Assembly (NCBI GenBank): GCA_021014325.1
Contig: CM037462.1
Coordinates: forward strand, 18,434,135 to 18,498,134
DNA from: Plazaster borealis
Taxonomy: Eukaryota > Echinodermata > Asteroidea > Forcipulatida > Labidiasteridae
Direction of reading: 5' to 3'
Length of the DNA stretch: 64,000 nt
A model generated the notes under the pieces. The model did not search any database and was not told where the DNA came from. It worked only from the letters and a program-made list of their open reading frames with translations. The translations under genes and the position numbers were made by a program. Shown one piece after another: positions 60,080 through 64,000 of the stretch (positions within the stretch are counted from its first letter, which is position 1; every line of letters starts with the position of its first letter).

Positions 60080-60350
60080 TATCATGGTGCGGCCGTCTTG
60101 ATGTTCTCCCATTCAAATCAATGTAACCCAAACCGAGGCTGGAAGGAGAAACAGTCTGGTTCCTTTCTGTATACAATGAATAGTATTAATCATTGTCAGT
60201 GTTGGATACAAGGAACAAGACCAAAATGGTGGCAGCATGATACAAAGTCTGTAGAGCAAGATCCAACAGAACTACAATTCGGTAGATGGTGCCCCTCGGT
60301 TATTCGTCGACCCCTTCGATTCGTCAATTGAAAGGATCGCCATGTCAGTA
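60080..60350 (+). repeat. Dispersed repeat family F, copy 3
   Basis: CCCATTCAAATCAATGTAAC, CCAAACCGAGGCTGGAAGGA, AACAGTCTGGTTCC, then GTTGGATACAAGGAACAAGA and CCAAAATGGTGGCAGCATGA. This is the longest copy of family F in the window. The ORF at 60098-60331 is repeat sequence. Confidence 0.6.
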
Positions 60351-60541
60351 AAAACTATTTAATTAAAAAAATAATTCGGTCAAAAGAACTTCTTGTATTT
60401 CATCCGTCCCCTATACTTACATTCTTTCCGTGACTCCCCGGGGATCGTTCTTTGCAGTTCACAAAAAATTAATTAACCTTTGATTTTATTTTATTATTTC
60501 ACATTCCTAAACAACAAAGGACACACATTGAGAGGTTGGTG
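60351..60541. other. AT-rich DNA, no feature seen
   Basis: Short AT-rich gap before the G-rich tract. Confidence 0.4.
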
Positions 60542-60542
60542 T

Positions 60543-60567
60543 TGGGGGTGGGGGTGGGGGTGGGGAA
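60543..60567 (+). repeat. (GGGGGT)n tract, quadruplex-prone
   Basis: Four runs of four or five G separated by single T residues, a classic intramolecular G-quadruplex pattern. Confidence 0.85.
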
Positions 60568-61930
60568 GGTTACGTATACAGGTTTCAAAGGATTCTCCAC
60601 TATACCCTAATATTTATTATGAAACGCAATTTTGAAGATTGGCTTTCTCTCCCACCGTTTGCTCAGAAATCACCATGCTCCAATTGCCGACAGATTGAGA
60701 AAAGGTCGAGCAATGAAGCATCCTGCACACTGAGTAATATCCATATTAAGATATATATAACCACATATCTTGTATAGAATGTGCCCTAAACGACCGCAAC
60801 CCGTCCGGGTAGACTCCGGCCCCCTCCACATCAAAAGACCGTCTGATGATCTCGGCCGAGCTCCGTACGTGACTATGGGTCAGTTTCTCTCCTGCGTGGG
60901 GGCGAGAAAGAGAGGCAGTGAGAAAGTGTTTCTCAGCCACCGAGCCCCGGAGCGGGTCGTTTGCACACAAAAATGTTTGCTACTTCACCAGCGCTAATTT
61001 TTGACACTTGACAAGAATCTAGAAGGAGGAGGAGGAGGGAGGAGGGGGGTTGTATTCACATCGGGAGTGCATCCTGTGTGATTTAATGGTTGAGGACTTG
61101 GACTCCTTCTTTTTAACTCGGTCACGATTAGGAGTTATTACAACTCGGAGGTGGAGCCGAGAGACATGGGGACGGGGTGGTTGTTAAATCATGCCCCGAA
61201 GACGTTCCTGCCATCACCTGCAGGGCGGCTGAAACACTTCTTCTGTTCGGGTCACGAAGTCGGAACAGGGCACCCTGTTATACTCGCACACCTCTTGGTG
61301 GGGGCAGACAACACGACAACGTGTCACACGTTATAGACTCACCATCCCTTATGCATCACACCACTTATCACCTTACAACCCATGCGGATCGCCCCACCGC
61401 CCGGTATACAACAGTTTCCCCCCTTCTCAGCAACCTGTCTGATAAATGTATAGAGTTTCACCACACCGTGAAAGTCAAATAATAGGGGCATTTTACTTGT
61501 TTTCCGTAAATGGGACGCTCTCTGTTTCAGAACTGCCTTCTTCCACCTTTGCAGAAACCGGCCTGCCCCGTGAGAGGTGACCGTAACATGATAGCCCTCC
61601 GTGCCTCTCCAAGACGCTGTTTCAAGGGTCCATTCAAGGAGACAAACCGACACCTGCATCAGTGTGATAAAATAAAGTGCCGATGATAGAGAAAGAGAGG
61701 TAGAGGGGGAAAGACCATGATATGTATAATGAGACGCCATTTTACAATTCATTGGCGAAAAGTAGAAGACAACTTGACCTCAGCTGTAAAACTCTCTATT
61801 GTCGTAGCAAAAACTTATCTCATCTTCATCAAGTATAACAAATTGTCAACTATTGTTTTTTAAAGAAAACTATTTTTGTTATACGAGGAGCTATGTCAAC
61901 TAAATTGCACAGTTTAGTAATAAAAAACAA
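60568..61930. other. No supported gene; purine-rich tract at 61020-61050
   Basis: A GGA-rich tract at 61020-61050 is also quadruplex-prone. A 137-codon ATG-initiated minus frame at 61339-61752 lies opposite a plus frame at 61177-61482 and has no recognisable domain. Confidence 0.4.
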
Positions 61931-61931
61931 C

Positions 61932-62002
61932 GAATTGGGGCTCGAACCAACCACCCTCTGGTAAACGATCTGGTGATCTACCAACTGAAATTCCCATAGC
62001 CG
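61932..62002 (-). repeat. tRNA-derived remnant, minus strand
   Basis: Reading the minus strand, TTCAGTTGGTAGATCACCAG (box A and D arm) and GGTTGGTTCGAGCCCCAATT (T arm, box B) can be aligned to a tRNA-like sequence. It is a SINE head or a pseudogene. Confidence 0.5.
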
Positions 62003-62030
62003 CTACGCATATGTTGTCATGTTTGATCTT

Positions 62031-62450
62031 AAGGGTGCTACCGTGAACGTCTTAAAGGCATTTGACACGTTTGGAAATTGTCAAAGACCAGTGTTCTCAC
62101 TTGGTGTATCCCAACATATGCATAAAATAACAAGCCTGTGAAAATTTGGGCTCAATTGGTCATCGAAGTTGCAAGAAAATGATGAAAGAAAAAACACCCT
62201 TGTTGTACAAATTTGTGTGCTTTCAGATAGGAATAAAAAACTTCTTGCAAGCAATTTTTATTATTTTTGTGAGAAATTACACCTCTTTCTCAAAAACTAC
62301 GTTACTTCAGAGGGAGTCGTTTCCTACAATGTTTTATACTATCAACAGCTCTCCGTTGCTAGTTACCAAGTCAGTTTTTATGTTAATATAAAATTGAGTA
62401 ATTACCAAACGTGTACAGTGCCTTTAAGGGTGCTACCGTGAACGTCTAAA
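62031..62450 (-). mobile_element. TTAA-bounded foldback element, family A, copy 6, with flanking direct repeat
   Basis: The element spans about 62054-62427 in inverse orientation and ends ACAGTGCCTTTAA. A 22-bp sequence, AAGGGTGCTACCGTGAACGT followed by CT, occurs just before it (62031-62052) and just after it (62426-62447). The two ORFs within it are family A sequence. Confidence 0.85.
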
Positions 62451-62828
62451 GTAACCGCGTATACCATGAGACGTTACGTTTACAAAAGAGTCATTACAAC
62501 CTGGACATCATAAGCGACAGCTCAATACTATAGAAATCATGAATAATTACACTTTGAGGAAATTGCACTATACAATTTAATTTTGTAAATCTACAATTGA
62601 TAATATTTATGAAGAAAGAGGGGGCACATCTCAAAACTTATTCGGCTGTTATTTTAAAGTTCTTGATTTTATGTGGTAGTTATAATTCAACGCTTAATCC
62701 TCATGTTACCGGTGTATTACCTTGCCTGCCAAGAAATGCCCTGGAATGTACAAGATCACTTTTAGTATTGTGCCACTATTTTTTAGCTTTCGCAAGAAGT
62801 AGGATTTCACCTGAAATTTTGATGAAAT
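62451..62828. other. No supported gene
   Basis: A 77-codon ORF at 62597-62830 has no recognised domain. Confidence 0.4.
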
Positions 62829-62873
62829 AATTGTTGTTGTTGTTGTTGCTGCTGTTGTTGTTGCTGTTGTTTT
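62829..62873 (+). repeat. (TTG)n microsatellite
   Basis: About 14 TTG/CTG triplets followed by a G run. Confidence 0.9.
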
Positions 62874-64000
62874 GGGGGGATGACTGTCATTCCTTCAATT
62901 GTCTTTTCTTTTATAAGCAGATTCAAATAAAATTATAAACTATGATACCTCATTGGTTTAGAATAGAGTTATTTGAAAAAAAGTGACTAAGCAATCGGCC
63001 TTGTTTGTTGAGATTGTTTCAGTATCCGTCTTTGTATGTATAGCATGTGTTTCTTTTTGTCCTCTCTTTTATCAGAATAGTGCAGGCTGCATACGTCATG
63101 TTTACGCTCTTGCTTGCCCCGAAAACAATGTTTTTGATGAAAGTAATAATATTATCAACCACTGAAATGTACTGTGAGAAAAGGCAAATATCAATCTAAC
63201 TCTGGAAAGCTCCCGGCTCATGCTAGGGACAAACCCTAGAGAAATAAGTGACGGATTTGCAAGTATAGAGTATATTTCACTTTTCAGTCTTCTCTAGAGA
63301 TCGGTGCGCTATACACAACACTAAAGATTGTCCCTTACGTAAAGAGAAAACAATGCCGTGAATACGGAGTTGATTCCAGGCTGTTTGTTGGAGATGTTCC
63401 GGTCGTAGACTCCGGCTTATACAGTCCCGAGGATCTCCCCGCTGCACGTAGGCAAACGGATCAGCGGTAACCCACCCAGATTTGCTGAGGATTTCGGGCC
63501 GGGCATGATGGTGTGTCAAAAGCAGCTTTCCCGAGGATCCGCCGGGGGGCAATGCAAAAGCCATACGGTGAAAACCTCGCCAGAAATGCATTCTATTTCA
63601 TCCCGAATCGTTTTGTTCCTAGTGTGGAAAGAAAAACCACGGGGAGATACAGCAGCAATTTGCCAGTTCGATGTCGGGTCTTAATCTACCAAAAACCTCA
63701 GTGACAATTCGGTGTACACCGCGCTTGAAATGCAAGCCACCTCACCAGTGAATAACATCGGTGTAAGCTGACCCTCTTGCATGGTGCACAGTATAAAGAA
63801 CTAGCCCCTCTCTATGCTGAAACAGCATACGCTGTGAAAGTCAATACGTTCTCCCAGTGTAGATCCGCTATGTGCGATAATACCGTACCGGTAACACTAG
63901 GTATTAGTCGACAAGCTGCACACCAGTGCCACCACATCCTATGAATAATTGTCTAATTAGAGAGATCTCAATAGTGTCAGATTTACGCAATTTTATGCAA
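62874..64000. other. No supported gene
   Basis: Short ORFs (62983-63165, 63277-63591 minus and 63513-63704) overlap one another or lack domains. No RNA or repeat was recognised up to the window end. Confidence 0.4.

Noticed and set aside
59318..62441. Recurring ORFs beginning MGSIGHR or similar (also at 8615 and 29763)
   Set aside because: They repeat because they lie inside copies of the family A foldback element. The frames are interrupted in other copies and have no domain.
1..64000. CRISPR arrays, operons, bacterial promoters or phage modules
   Set aside because: No regularly spaced short direct repeats with unique spacers, no close-packed gene runs and no ribosome-binding sites were seen. 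The window is eukaryotic.

Overview
The window looks like nuclear DNA of a metazoan, most probably an echinoderm and perhaps a sea star. It is AT-rich and gene-poor, has no operons, and is filled with tRNA-derived SINEs, short foldback (MITE-like) elements, decayed LINE ends and satellites. The taxonomic guess rests on the look of the repeats plus one deuterostome-like ankyrin gene. It is inference, not a database match. ORFs that open only at GTG or TTG were not accepted as genes.

One protein-coding gene is well supported: an intronless-looking minus-strand gene at 5994-7163. It encodes a 389-residue ankyrin-repeat protein of the ANKRD63/ANKRD33 type, with five repeats, a charged helix and a conserved-looking basic C-terminus. 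Its predicted first Met follows an in-frame stop upstream. One further ORF (55385-55675) has exon-like composition but no identified family.

Layout: 509-1334 is a tandem satellite with a unit of about 185-230 bp. 2.2-5.4 kb holds a dispersed repeat, a foldback element and a tRNA-Asn-like SINE head. 6.0-7.2 kb is the ankyrin gene. 8.5-10.9 kb holds foldback elements and SINE-like DNA. 11.43-12.70 kb is a striking AACCA-pentamer array with higher-order structure. 13-22 kb is mostly featureless, with two LINE remnants. 22.6-24.9 kb is a cluster of tRNA-derived sequences, a GGGTCA-palindrome element and a decayed hammerhead-ribozyme-like motif. 26.8-42.1 kb is dominated by several foldback families, a second hammerhead-like motif and a LINE tail. 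47-57 kb has a duplicated SINE, a frameshifted LINE C-terminus and two minisatellites. 59-62.5 kb has nested foldback elements.

The dominant theme is a set of related non-autonomous elements (families A, B and D) that start TTAAAGG and end CCTTTAA, so every intact copy is bounded by TTAA. No transposase is encoded here. A separate family (C) is an almost complete 225-bp palindrome. I see no clear new gene system. The most interesting items are the hammerhead-like motifs, the TTAA-bounded family and its nested or chimeric copies, the pentamer array, and the unassigned exon-like ORF.
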